31,925 bases of DNA. It comes from Ectocarpus siliculosus (Eukaryota > Sar > Phaeophyceae > Ectocarpales > Ectocarpaceae). Below are positions 1-9,571 of the stretch, piece after piece. Made by a program: the position numbers and the translations under genes. The notes beneath the pieces were generated by a model. That model had not been told where the DNA came from. It saw only the letters and a list, made by a program, of their open reading frames with translations, and made no database searches. The stretch covers positions 1 to 31,925 of the forward strand of contig FN648747.1 of assembly GCA_000310025.1 (NCBI GenBank), read 5' to 3'. How positions within the stretch are numbered: the stretch's first letter is position 1; each line of letters opens with the position of its first letter.

Positions 1-300
1 GCACATTTTCCACCCCCGCGGGTGTCATGCTCCGTTAATACACCCCTCCGTGTGTCGCGGCAGGTCGATCTCCGTCGTCGATGGCGGTTTCACGACACGT
101 GCTCATATTTCCCTTGATATCGCGCTAAAGTATAGCCTCTGTGTTACGCCGAATGCAAAGCGCCGAAGCAAGCTTTTAAGTACCCCCCCACCGCCCACAG
201 TAGTAGCTGGAAGCCGCCCTCCGCAAGGGGGGGCGTTTTCTGCCGCAGAATTGAAAACGCTTTGCTTGTGAGTTGACGACCCTGCAATTAATGAATGCAG
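1..300. other. Intron / 5' flank of the first recognised exon
   Basis: No exon of the left-hand sulfotransferase gene could be recognised here. By analogy with the paralogue at 11496-21640, the preceding exon should end in phase 0 and encode the stretch after the HFFD motif; it must lie further left, off the window. A short C-run and G-run region at 180-230 is the only compositional feature. Confidence 0.4.
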
Positions 301-3146
301 GTCAGTTCGAATGCCACGCATGGCAAGGTGACGGTGGAGTCGTCGCCGAGGTACATCTTCAACCCCCTGGCCCCCTACAGGATGGGCATGGTGCAGCCTT
401 TCGCGAGGCTCGTGCTCGTGCTGAGGGACCCGACAGATAGGTAGGTGCGACGAGCTTGACGGCAGGAACGACACCGCTCGCTTAACTACGACACTCGTCA
501 TTCGCCGCGAACCTGTGTGTCTCTAGCTGCGCCCGTTCGCGGCCAAAGTCAAGCCGTTTGACCAGCCACCGGTGACTGGAACAATCGCGATTATTTTTAT
601 GTTTTTAGTTTATCGTTTAGGGTACCTCTTGGGATCCGATGATGTCGGTTGCTAGAGCCCAAACCACGATGCTCTCCTTCACGGACTGTGCTGAGAATCG
701 AGCGCAGCAAGGCGTGTGGCAGAAGAAGATTGTCTGCATGCGGCTTGCTTCTTCCCAAAGCGTATCACACCTCGTGTGGTTGTTTGTTGTTTGTTGCTGT
801 CTCGTGCGCCGGAAGGTTCGGCATGCAGTGGAGTCGGTACAGGTGCTGTCGCGCAGTATCCAACTTCCCAACATGTTGCGAAAATCGCCCCCTTTTGCTA
901 GACACGCTTGACGCAGCAACCGACGAGGAGGTTGGGCGACATTCCAACCTAACAGCGGACGACGCACGTTTTTTTCCTGAACACCTCGCTGTTGCTCCTC
1001 CAACCGCCCCGTCTCCGTTGTGGTTTTGCACTCTACGCATGAAAACAAGATACTTTTCACAGTTGCGTATGACGATGTGTTCCGGCAAGACCAACCAGAC
1101 CTTCGAGCGCGTGCAGGAGAACCAAGCAACCTGGTTCCACTCCCCCGGTGATGCCGCTGGCTACATCGACGGGGTGAGTTCCAGTCAGTCTTCTTGTGGT
1201 GTGCGAAACCTTGAGATACGTACAACGTTGTTTTGTATTTTCATGTACGAGAACGTGCAGCAAGTCCGCGAGAGACGAAAAAATCACGACGCCTGCCTCA
1301 TCCTGGCGTGTGTCGTCCCGTTGGTTTGGCTGATGCATTTTAGTTGTATCGTTTTGTCAGCCGGATGGCGCGATCGATGGTGGAGCTTGAAGAAATGCAC
1401 AGGCCGACAGAGACAAACACTCACACACACACACCAAGGCGAGTTGACCCCCCCGTCGGCTGCTGATGCTGATGCTGCTGATGCTGCCACTTTTTCATCA
1501 TCCCGAGTAGGGGTGAGCGAGGTGTGAGCCCTACACGCCCCGCTATATTTTTTGTGTTAGCACAGAGACACTCAAAACACACACGCAGGCGAATTGAACC
1601 CCCCCCCCCGGTCGCCCCCCTCGGTGTTTGCCATCGGGGTTGGGTTTTCGTCGCTTGGCAACGACGTTGTAAAACAAGCCGCCCCCCCTCCGTGTTTGCC
1701 ATCGGGATTGGGTTTTCGTCGCTTGGCAACGACGTTGTAAAACAAGCCAATTCACTTCGTGAACTCGGCAACCAGGTTACCGTTTTTTTTCTTACCTCTG
1801 TTTTTTTTTTGGCAGTAACAATAATGGTGGTCGAGTAGATCATGTTGTGCGGGGTCGAGAACCCTCGCTCCGCGCAAGGGGGATGATCGCACCACGTTGG
1901 GTTAAAATGGTCAAGCTTCCTCGAGGCAGTTACACAGTGCTTATAACTGTCTCTGGAGGTGAAAGCACCAGAAAACAAATTAAGTCATACGCAGCTGTCA
2001 TCCGTACGCAAGGAAGTAAGCACAAGATGCCGAACACCCGTAGCAGGATGCAGCGCACCCTTCATGCGACTCGCCGAATACCTCACGGCGCTTCGCGCTT
2101 GGTGATGTGAGAGCCTGGTCCGATGAGAACCCGGCGTGCTCCGTCCCGGCTTTGTAGGGATGCGAGGTCAATGGTCTAACGACTACGGCATGCACGACTG
2201 TGAGTACAACCCCCCCGGTCGGCTGTTGCTGCTGCCACTCAGGGAGAAGCGACATACGAGCCCTACACGCCCCTGTGCCGGGGAGAAAACGCGACCACGG
2301 AGGACCTCAGGGACTGCTACAGGGCCCAGCTCCCGCACCACCCGCTTCTCAGGGGGCTGTACGCCGACCAGCTCGAGAGGTGGTTCAGAGTCTTCGACAA
2401 GTCACAGGTTGGTAATAGCTGAACTCTCGACACCCACCCACCCCGTGATTGGCAGGTGGTTTTTTGCTTGTTTGGCTTCTTCTTTTGTGTTCTTTCTTTC
2501 TTGCAAAGAGAACAACAAATCCTTTTACTTTCTTGTAGGCCCACCTTGTCAGGAGGCGGCATGGTCTGCACCTACGATGAGGTGGCACAGATATATGCTC
2601 CGCTCCGTGTTTTTTTTTTTTGGCAGGGGCGCGTTTTTTTTTCCCTTATTGCGTGCGGCGTAACTCCCACTGACAGTGTGGCTGTCGACAGCAACTTGGT
2701 GAAAACAAGTTAACCAGCAAAAAGATCGTTGAACGGGATTCAGGGTGCGGGATAGGCAGAGTTGCTGAGTTGTTCAAGAAGAGGCAGGGAGAAAATCACA
2801 TGAACGTCGATATGTTTACGGCCAACACATCGAAAAAGTAAAAATCTCGCCGCTAGCGATGCCCGGCGGCACCGTCAAGGGCTGGCTGCGGCGAAGAAGG
2901 AGGCTCTTCTATTGAGTAATAGCACCACTTTTGATTGATCTTCTCCCTCTCTCCGCCGCTCCGGCCCGGCGCCGCGCGTGTCTCACATTGTGCGTATCAC
3001 CACCATCACACCACCTCTCTTTTCTTCTCTCTCCTTTTTTAGGATTCCTGTGGTGTCTGTCTCTTCTCCCCGTACCACCACCACCACACTTACTTGCCTC
3101 TCTCATATTTTTTCTCTGTATTTTGTTTTTTGGTCTGCGTCTTTCT

Positions 3147-3183
<37 letters not shown>

Positions 3184-4308
3184 GCAAGAAAGATCTTGAT
3201 AGTCGATTCGGCCAACATGATGGAAGACTTGCCGGGCGTGTTGGCGGACGTGGCCGCGCACATCGGCCTCCCGGGATCCGACTTCGACTCCGACCGTCCC
3301 GTGCAGCACAGCACCGGCCTTTGCCCGGCTCTCGGCCGTGGCGAGGACCCCGACTTTTTCGGCGAGGAGGGCAGGTGAGGACAGGAGAGGACAGGACAGT
3401 TGGAATGCACCGCAGCAGCGGCAGCACCAGCACCAGCACCAGTAGCAAACAGCACCAGCAGCACCAGCAACACCAGCAGCACCAGCAGCACCAGCAGCAC
3501 CAGCAGCGTGGGATGGAGGGCTAACCCATACCGCAATCACCGCAAATAATGCGGAATGTTTTGTATTTGGTCGGGTTGCGGACCTACCGGAGAGGTCAGT
3601 CTTCTGCACGGGACTACTAGTGGTGGCCCGGCCCTGTTTCGCGGTGATCACAAGACGTTTCTGCCTCTGCAAATATTCACACTCTTGTGATCATCTCCGC
3701 TTTTGTGTCGTTCGTGAACGTGGGGACGCGCGCGAGTAGGTATGACAAGATGCTCGAGGAAGAGGACCTCTTCCGAGAATGGTATCGGCCGCACAACGAG
3801 GTGCGTTCGGCGTTGCCTGACCGCTCGAAGCGTGGTCCTTCCGTTGCTTTGAGTCCTGCTTGCAAGCTTAGAGTGAAACGCACCACGTGCTGGGGGGACC
3901 ATGTCGGGCACCCCGCCATCCTCTCTCTAGTCCCTCGTGGTTTCTGTTTCTCTCATCTTCCACGCCTCCTCCCTAGAAAAAATTGCGGGGAAGGCGGGGG
4001 TGAAGTGCGGGTACGATAGAAAGAGAGAATGTGTGGAAATTCGCATGCGGGTAATCGCGATCACCATGTAGGTGTACGATTTCACCCCGTGTGTTGTTTC
4101 TCCCTCAACTTCTGCCCACCCCCACCCCTAACCCAACGCTTCATTGGCGTAGAATTTGATCGCGGCACTGTTGCAGAGCACGCCAGAATGGCGTCCCACC
4201 CCGTCCTTCACTAAGCTTGAACGATGTGATTTCGGTTGCCGCTGTCAATTCCGCCCTTACACCCAGCGCCTCTTTAAACTGCTCGGGCGCAGCATGATGT
4301 GGGACTGA
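301..4308 (+). CDS. Carbohydrate sulfotransferase, 3' part of a split gene (5' end outside window)
   Basis: Exons 301-440, 1050-1173, 2243-2407, 3193-3374, 3740-3800 and 4267-4308 join in phase (714 nt, 237 residues, stop TGA 4306-4308). Visible family motifs, in order, are VESSPRYIFNPLAPYRM, the 3'-PSB strand and loop LVLVLRDPTDR-YFSQ (Arg and Ser that bind the 3'-phosphate of PAPS in this fold), GLYADQLERWFRVF, ILIVDSANMM, FREWYRPHNE and a terminal RLFKLLGR. These are the conserved blocks of the Sulfotransfer_1 / heparan-sulfate sulfotransferase-like family. The enzyme would move sulfate from PAPS to a glycan, probably in the Golgi; the acceptor is unknown. The 5'-PSB motif and membrane anchor should lie left of the window. 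The 3801 intron splits HNE from RL, which are contiguous in one exon of the paralogue. The start of the first exon (after TGCAG at 300) is the least certain boundary. No frameshift or stop was seen. Confidence 0.88.
1408..1545 (+). repeat. Decayed duplicate of an intron-end/exon-start segment
   Basis: This piece reads as an older copy of the acceptor region of the exon at 2243. It has the CACACA stretch, GGCGAGTTGACCCCCCCG, TCGGCTG plus a GCT-rich tract, CTGCCACT, and finally GAGCCCTACACGCCCC, which is identical to exon bases around 2262-2277. The same 5' half recurs at 1559-1608 (GGCGAATTGAAC plus a C-run) and its continuation at 2213-2278. The layout fits a tandem duplication of about 150 bp whose second copy was later split by the element at 1609-2209. 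The copy lacks a clean in-frame continuation and is not used as an exon. Confidence 0.6.
1609..2209 (+). mobile_element. Dispersed 0.6-kb non-autonomous element, copy A
   Basis: The segment is closely matched, in reverse orientation, by 27747-28390. Shared blocks are the 68-bp tandem units, the tract around GGTGGTCGAGTAGATCATG, the run through AAGCTTCCTCGAGGCAGTTAC, and the end ACGACTACGGCATGCACGACT. Copy A lies inside an intron of the sulfotransferase gene just before the exon at 2243. It is bounded by AACCCCCCC(C)nGGTCG on both sides (about 1595-1612 and 2210-2221), which looks like a target-site duplication in a C-run. No protein of its own can be recognised, so it is probably non-autonomous; its class is unknown. 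Confidence 0.65.
1622..1749 (+). repeat. Two tandem 68-bp units with hairpin core (inside copy A)
   Basis: The block TGTTTGCCATCGGG-TTGGGTTTTCGTCGCTTGGCAACGACGTTGTAAAACAAGCC occurs twice, starting at 1625 and 1693. Each unit contains the inverted pair CGTCG...CGACG around CTTGGCAA. The opposite-strand copy at 28184-28390 has three units. Confidence 0.85.
3148..3183 (+). repeat. (CGG)12 microsatellite next to a splice acceptor
   Basis: Twelve uninterrupted CGG triplets lie between the T-rich tract (3110-3147) and the acceptor AAAG at 3189-3192 of the exon starting with ATC at 3193. The tract is inferred to be intronic: splicing at 3193 keeps phase 0 and gives ILIVDS directly after KSQ, exactly as in the paralogue. 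Confidence 0.9.
3414..3507 (+). repeat. CAG / CACCAG minisatellite
   Basis: Imperfect CAGCAGCAC, CACCAG and CAGCAG units run through the intron after the exon that ends at 3374. The long Gln/His or Leu/Val open frames over it are repeat artefacts. Confidence 0.85.
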
Positions 4309-5268
4309 TCATTCAAGGCGACACGCGTGCCTTACCACGTCTGTCTCCTCTGGGAAGAAGAACATGAAATTTGCGGCGCGGGTCCGTGGGCAAGAATTGT
4401 CCATGTTGAAAAAACGTGTGCCTTATACGTGGATATGTCCAACCTGGGACTTTTTCAATTTACGTCATTTTCGGTGTATTGATAGATCCGGCCATCTCGG
4501 ATATATGGCCCTTGGGTGTTGTCTGCATCGCGCAAGCAAGCATGCATGTGTTGTTAAATATTGCCAATGAATGAATGTGGTGAATCGTAGCGCTTGGATT
4601 GGTTGGAAATTTTGGTGTTAGTTGTCTTATTGTGTTTCGTTCGTTTTTTATTGATTGTTGTCGTCGTACTTGGGAGGACACGACGCGATGAAGCGCGCAC
4701 CGGGGCGGCAGTGTAGACGGCACCTGTCGATAAGTTTGCTATTCAACGTACACACAGGCCTGCCCGCTTTGTTTTATTCGTCTGTTCGATTTTGGTGTCG
4801 CAGCGCGGGGAAAGAATCGTTGTTGGAATATATATCGTACAGTACCCGGATATTTCAGTCGCTGCCTAAGGTTCTGCGCAGGAGGTGCTTCATACCGAAT
4901 ACAGCCACACACTGACTGCAGTATTGTATGCATACCGTCCACCTACGCCGGCCACAATCGATTTTGAACCTCCTGTTTTGCAACACCCTGGAGTGATAAT
5001 TCTTTAGTGGAGTAGGTTTCCTGCTGAGGGACTCTCCCGGTCTTTTTAAATTTATTTCTTTTGCGTGTGTGTTTGTTTAGAAAGAAAAGAAGTGCTCCTC
5101 CCGGTATCTGCCGAGTTGTAACATGGTGGCTGTGTGCAGACAGCAGGATATGCTGTGTGGCGCCCGGCGATATGCGTATAAATAAGACGACATGTCATCT
5201 GGTTGAGGATAGATTATTTTTGTCCACCATCATCGACGTCAGTTGTGTTATGGGGCGGAGTTTTTTTT
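4309..5268. other. 3' flank and spacer downstream of the left sulfotransferase gene
   Basis: About 1 kb follows the TGA stop at 4306-4308. It presumably includes the 3' UTR. No second gene, RNA gene or repeat was recognised, and the open frames here are short and resemble nothing I know. Confidence 0.5.
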
Positions 5269-5806
5269 GGGAAATGGACAAAAGTGGGTACTCGAACATC
5301 CAGCGCGCGCGCCCCTCCTATGGAGCGACCCCCGAACGACTGAAAACTAAAAACCCCATTCTTGACACCTGGGCGACACAGCCAGGGACCATACACAGCA
5401 CGGGCATCGATTTTTTCCCACTGTCAGGCACACCTTTGGCCCTAATACCGCCGAGGCGCACAAGGCCTCACCAGAGTGCCCACTTCCGTCCGACATCGCG
5501 GTGGGTATACCTAGCGGCGTCAACTATTTTTTCATGCCCACTTGTGTCTGTAGTTGTACCCACTTTTGTCCACTTACGGACGGCGGAAATCGAGCGGAAA
5601 TCGACCTCCACGTCACCGCACGGCAGAACATCGAATAGCCTCGGAACGTCTCAGAACCTCCCAACACCGTATGTATCCATGGCATCCAGCAGTTTTTGCA
5701 GTCTGTTAGTGACTCTTCCTATCTAACGGCTTTTACGCCCTCTGATTGGTCCGGCGTTGGTTCCTAGCCTTGACCCTCTCCAGCGCCCTCTCGCCGTTCC
5801 GCATTC

Positions 5807-5833
5807 CGAGAACGCGGCGCAGCCGCGTTCTCG
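5807..5833. repeat. Perfect 12-bp-stem hairpin inside the MITE
   Basis: CGAGAACGCGGC (5807-5818) pairs fully with GCCGCGTTCTCG (5822-5833) around a GCA loop. Confidence 0.85.
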
Positions 5834-5872
5834 ACCAGTTCGCGGCCGCTAGGCCGTGCGTTGGCCGTGGGT

Positions 5873-5890
5873 GAGGGTTAGGGTTAGGGT
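5873..5890 (+). repeat. Interstitial TTAGGG telomere-type repeat
   Basis: GAGGGTTAGGGTTAGGGT is about three units of the TTAGGG motif. It sits in the middle of the MITE, so it was probably carried in by the element and does not mark a former chromosome end. Confidence 0.75.
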
Positions 5891-6045
5891 AGATGTGGGG
5901 TGAGGAACCTAGCCTTGCTCGCGTGAGGAACCTAGCCTTGCAAAGTGCAACATCGGTTAGTCCTAAAGAGTCACTAACAGAGTGTAAATAGACCTCATGG
6001 CATCTTTCCTATCCATGGCTGCCGACTGCGGACCGATCGCGGGAT

Positions 6046-8684
6046 ATCGGGCCGGATTTTCACTTCGTATTACATACTACCAAATCCCCCACCCTGAACC
6101 CAGACATCATCGAACGAGTGACGCAGCGGCCAGCGACACGTGACAGTCAACGGTTGGGAGAGGTGCCAGATCTCGAGGAGGTGGCACGGGCAGCGAAAGG
6201 CCTCAAGAACTGGAAGGCACCCGGCCATGACTCCCTCCCTGCCGAATTGCTCAAGATCGATGACGACGAACCCGTTGTCCTGAGACACCTCCATACCATC
6301 CTCGTCAAGGTGTGGAACGGAGGAGATATCCCCCAAGAGTGGAAGGACGCAACCATCAAGGTGCTGTACAAGAAGGGTGACCGGTCCAACTGTAACAACT
6401 ACAGGGGGATTTCGCTACTATCTCACGTAGGCAAGGTTCCCATCAAGATCATCACCAACCGTCTAAGCGCCTTCTGCGAAGCCAACAACATCCTCCCGGA
6501 GGAACAGTGCGGATTCCGACCCGGGCGATCCACCGTCGACATGCTGTTTGTCGTGCGTCGCCTCCAGGAGCTGGGGCGGAGAAAAAAATACCGCTCTACA
6601 TGTGCTTCGTCGACTTGAAGAAGGCGTATGATTCGGTGGACCGAGAGATGCTATGGAAGGTGCTGGCCAGGGCCGGGATTCCCGCGAAGCTAATCAAAGT
6701 CATCCGCCAATTCCACGATGGAATGCGGGCCCGGGTGCGCATGGACGACGGAGAACTATCGGACTGGTTCTTCGTCACACAGGGTGTGCGACAAGGATGT
6801 GTGCTATCCCCACTGCTGTTCAACATCTTCTTCGCCGAGGTCCTCGAGGTCGTCGTTATCCGATTCAGCGAGGATGATGTTGTTCTGCGGAATCTGGTGT
6901 GCTTGGAGGAGGGGAAGACGGAAGCGGGGGGGGGGGAGGAGACACCCCTTGACCGAGTACGGAGGGCAGTATGGGGGATGCTGTATGCCGATGATGCCGG
7001 CGTCGTATCGAGGTCTGCAGAAGGACTGGCGAGAATGATGACCATCATCGTTGAGGTGTTCGGAGAGTTCGGGCTAACGGTGTCGGAGATGAAGACGGAG
7101 ACGCTCCTGATGCGCGCGAAGGACAAGCCGACTGCAACATCACAGTCCCCCCCGCCTCCTCCTCCACCACTGACTATCGAAGCCGCGGGACAGAAATACG
7201 CCCAGACGACCGAGTTCCGGTACCTCGGTGGCCTCGTCAACGAACATGGCGACCTCACCCGGGAGATCAGCTACAGGAGCAGAGGAGCGTGGTCGTGCCT
7301 CAGGCGATATGGCCAGGAGCTCTTCGACAGACCGAAAGCGCCATTCCGACTCAATCAAGATCCGCCTCCTCCAGGCGGAGGCGATGGAGGCACTGCTGTA
7401 CGGCTGCATGACATGGTCACCACTCAGCGGCCACTATCAGACGCTGCGGTCGACACACCACCGACTGCTCCTTCGAGTTATCGGGTACAAGCGCAAGAAA
7501 GACACCTACCGGCAGCTCTCGTACGCCCAGACGCTGAAGAGGGTCGAATGCAGAGCGTTGAAGCCACGATCCGACAACGACGCCTACTGTTCGCGGGAGC
7601 ACTGGCAAGGCAGCGGGACGGGCGACTCCCGAAACGACTGATGCTCGGCGAGCTGGCGGGGGGGGAGAAGCCACGTAGGGGGGGACAGGAACAGAACTGG
7701 CCGAAGTGTGTGCTCGACGACCTGAAGGCCTTCGGGGCCGACCACGGATCTACGAAAACCGACCCAAGTTGTCTCGGAATTCCCGTACCGAAAGACACGG
7801 CACCGAAGTCAAGGTGGACGGAAGCCGCGAAGGTGGAGGGGGGGAGTACCCTGGCATGCGGCGGTGCTGCAGGGAGCTGAGAGGTTCATGACCTCCTGGC
7901 ACGAAAAGGAAGAAGAGGCCAGCCGACAACGAGCGCTCAAACGAAACCACAAGCCAACAACCAATGGGGCGGGAGGGGGGCAGGAGACGGACGAGACGGC
8001 GAGGGAAGAAAGCAAACGAGAAGAGACGGACTGAGTGGCACGACACGTGCCGGATTGAATTTCTTTTCGCCAATTCCCCCCCCCCCAACGCTGCACCATT
8101 GCACCAACCCCCCCAGTAGTAGTGATTTCGTACCATTACAATGTATCGCTGGTTGGTGGCCATGTTTGCGTGTTTGCTTGTTCGTTAGTGGTCTCTCCAC
8201 CGTGTGCCTTGTTCTGCCTCATACTTCCTGTTATTTTCGGCCTGGTCCCTCTTTGTCCTCGCCCTTTTTTTCATTTTTTCATTTTATTTTCATTTATTTT
8301 CTCTTCTCCTTACGGTTTCCATTTTAATTTTTTCTCCTTTTTTTCTCTCTCTTTTTTTTTTTTTCTGTGCCAGATGGACTTGTCTCTGCTTGCGTTGTGA
8401 AGTACCAAGATTGAACCAAGGGAGTGTGCCTCTTTCTCTCCGGCCCATGATAGATAGTGACTGCTAATCTCAGTTGATACCCCGCATAGCGTGAAGAGGG
8501 AGCGGAGGATCCCAGAATATCTGTCGTTGATTTCTATTGACTTGCGGACCCCTCGGGGCCAGTTTATTTGAGTGTACCTTTTTAGGGTAAGTTAACCTGT
8601 GACCACCGGAATCGACCGCGTCGAGTGTTGGATCAGTACGGACATACGAAGGTACTGGGGATTGGAACGGTTTTTAATGTGAAG

Positions 8685-8744
<60 letters not shown>

Positions 8745-8745
8745 T
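6046..8745 (+). pseudogene. 5'-truncated, frameshifted LINE (non-LTR retrotransposon) reverse transcriptase
   Basis: Conceptual translation gives, in order: a pre-RT segment with [12 protein letters not shown] and [15 protein letters not shown] motifs [38 protein letters not shown] and the catalytic LYADDAG (codons near 6982); a thumb region FRYLGG; and a C-terminal tail with LLYGCMTW, RQRRLLFAGALARQ and GAERFMTSWH, ending at TGA 8031-8033. No endonuclease domain precedes it, so the copy is 5'-truncated near 6046. The frame changes at the A-run near 6585, near 7355, near 7560 and at the G-run near 7838. The 3' UTR runs to a (CAA)n tail at 8685-8743. The arrangement resembles RTE/jockey-type LINEs; the clade is not certain. 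The element is dead. Confidence 0.9.
8685..8743 (+). repeat. (ACA)n tract, probable 3' tail of the LINE
   Basis: About 19 ACA units directly follow TTTTTAATGTGAAG, then comes (CATA)n. The same junction, TTTAATGTGAAGA followed by CAA units, occurs on the - strand at 12773-12833, which supports it being an element tail. Confidence 0.75.
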
Positions 8746-9076
8746 ACATACATACATAGTGTAGTGCATATAAATACCCTCGTTTTAACATCACGCAGTT
8801 GCGTGGTAAACTGCCTTGACATGTTGTGTTGCCCTCACGAGTCGGTGTGCACTCGTCATGGTGGTGGGTGCTTTTTGCGTGTGTGGCGCGTGTGTGTGTG
8901 TGTGTCTGTGTTACTGCATGCGCGTCTCTTTGCTCTGTATGCGCGCCCGTTGGTTTTGTTGTCCGTTGTGTGTCACACATTTGTGGCGTGCCGTTAGTGC
9001 GCTGCTTGCCGGGCTTGTCGCGGGTATCTTCCCGTGCCGGTACCGAAGGGGTATGGAATGTTTCTGACATGTTCCT

Positions 9077-9571
9077 CCGTGGTCGGTCCGCAGTCGGCAG
9101 GCATGGCTAGGAAAGATGCCATGGATACGGTGTTGGGAGGTTGTGAGACGTTCCGAGGCTATTCGATGTTCTGCCGTGCGGTGACGTGGAGGTCGATTTC
9201 CGCTCGATTTCCGCCGTCTGTAATATATAAAAGTGGACAAAAGTGGGTACAACTTTGGACAAAGTGGGTCAAAATACAGACACAAGTGGGTACATGAAAA
9301 AATAGACGCCGCTGGGTACCCACCGCGATGTCGGACAGAAGTGGGCACTCTGGTGAGGCCTTGCGCGCCTCGGCGGTATTAGGGCCAAAGGTGTGCCGGA
9401 CAGTGGGAAAAAATCGATGCCCGTGCTGTGTATGGTCCCTGGCTGTGTCGCCCAGGTGTCAAGAATGGGGCTTTCAGTCGTTTGGGGGTCGCGTATCGCG
9501 AGCGCGCTGGATTTCGAGTACCCGCTTTTGTCCGAGAATGGCGTGGGTATATCCACTTTTGTCCATTTCCC
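9077..9571 (-). repeat. Right arm of the large inverted repeat
   Basis: The reverse complement of this segment matches 5269-6042 except for the MITE. The outer end is CCATTTCCC at 9563-9571 and the inner end lies near 9077. It carries a slightly longer block of AAAGTGGGTAC / AAGTGGGTACATG sub-repeats (9232-9298) than the left arm. It does not encode a recognisable protein. Confidence 0.8.

Larger units (their letters stand above)
5687..5995 (+). mobile_element. Mutator-like MITE, 309 bp, with 9-bp target-site duplication
   Basis: The insertion is flanked by CATGGCATC at 5678-5686 and again at 5996-6004. The uninterrupted homologous arm (reverse complement of about 9100-9130) has CATGGCATC only once, so this is a clean empty-site comparison. 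A perfect 15-bp inverted repeat CTGTTAGTGACTCTT lies at 5703-5717 and 5966-5980, with weaker inverted similarity extending out to the ends. A 9-bp duplication with long terminal inverted repeats is typical of Mutator-like elements. No coding capacity is present. Inside are a 12-bp-stem hairpin (5807-5833), TTAGGG-type repeats (5873-5890) and a doubled GTGAGGAACCTAGCCTTGC. Confidence 0.85.
5269..6042 (+). repeat. Left arm of a large inverted repeat (interrupted by a MITE)
   Basis: From GGGAAATGGACAAAAGTGGGTAC at 5269 to GCCGACTGCGGACCGATC at about 6037 the sequence matches the reverse complement of 9077-9571, with long near-identical blocks such as the one around CATTCTTGACACCTGGGCGA. Sub-motifs AAAGTGGGTAC and TACCCACTTTTGTCC recur inside both arms. 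The 309-bp insertion at 5687-5995 is absent from the other arm. Together the arms enclose 6043-9076, which contains the LINE fragment. They may be terminal inverted repeats of one large element, or two insertions of one repeat in opposite orientation. Confidence 0.8.

Noticed and set aside
649-1527. Long + strand open frame of 292 codons
   Set aside because: Only bases 1050-1173 are supported as an exon by homology to the paralogue and by splice phase; the rest reads as non-protein-like intron.
3090-3672. Several overlapping frames rich in Arg, Ala, Leu or His
   Set aside because: They are translations of CGG and CAG repeats.
3801-4019. Read-through of the exon at 3740-3800
   Set aside because: The sequence after HNE loses all family resemblance, whereas splicing from GTGCGT at 3801 to 4267 restores RLFKLLGR and the stop seen in the paralogue.
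5214-5726. Conserved-looking frame shared by both inverted-repeat arms
   Set aside because: The similarity is at DNA level because the arms are copies of one repeat; the frames include stops and match no protein family I know.
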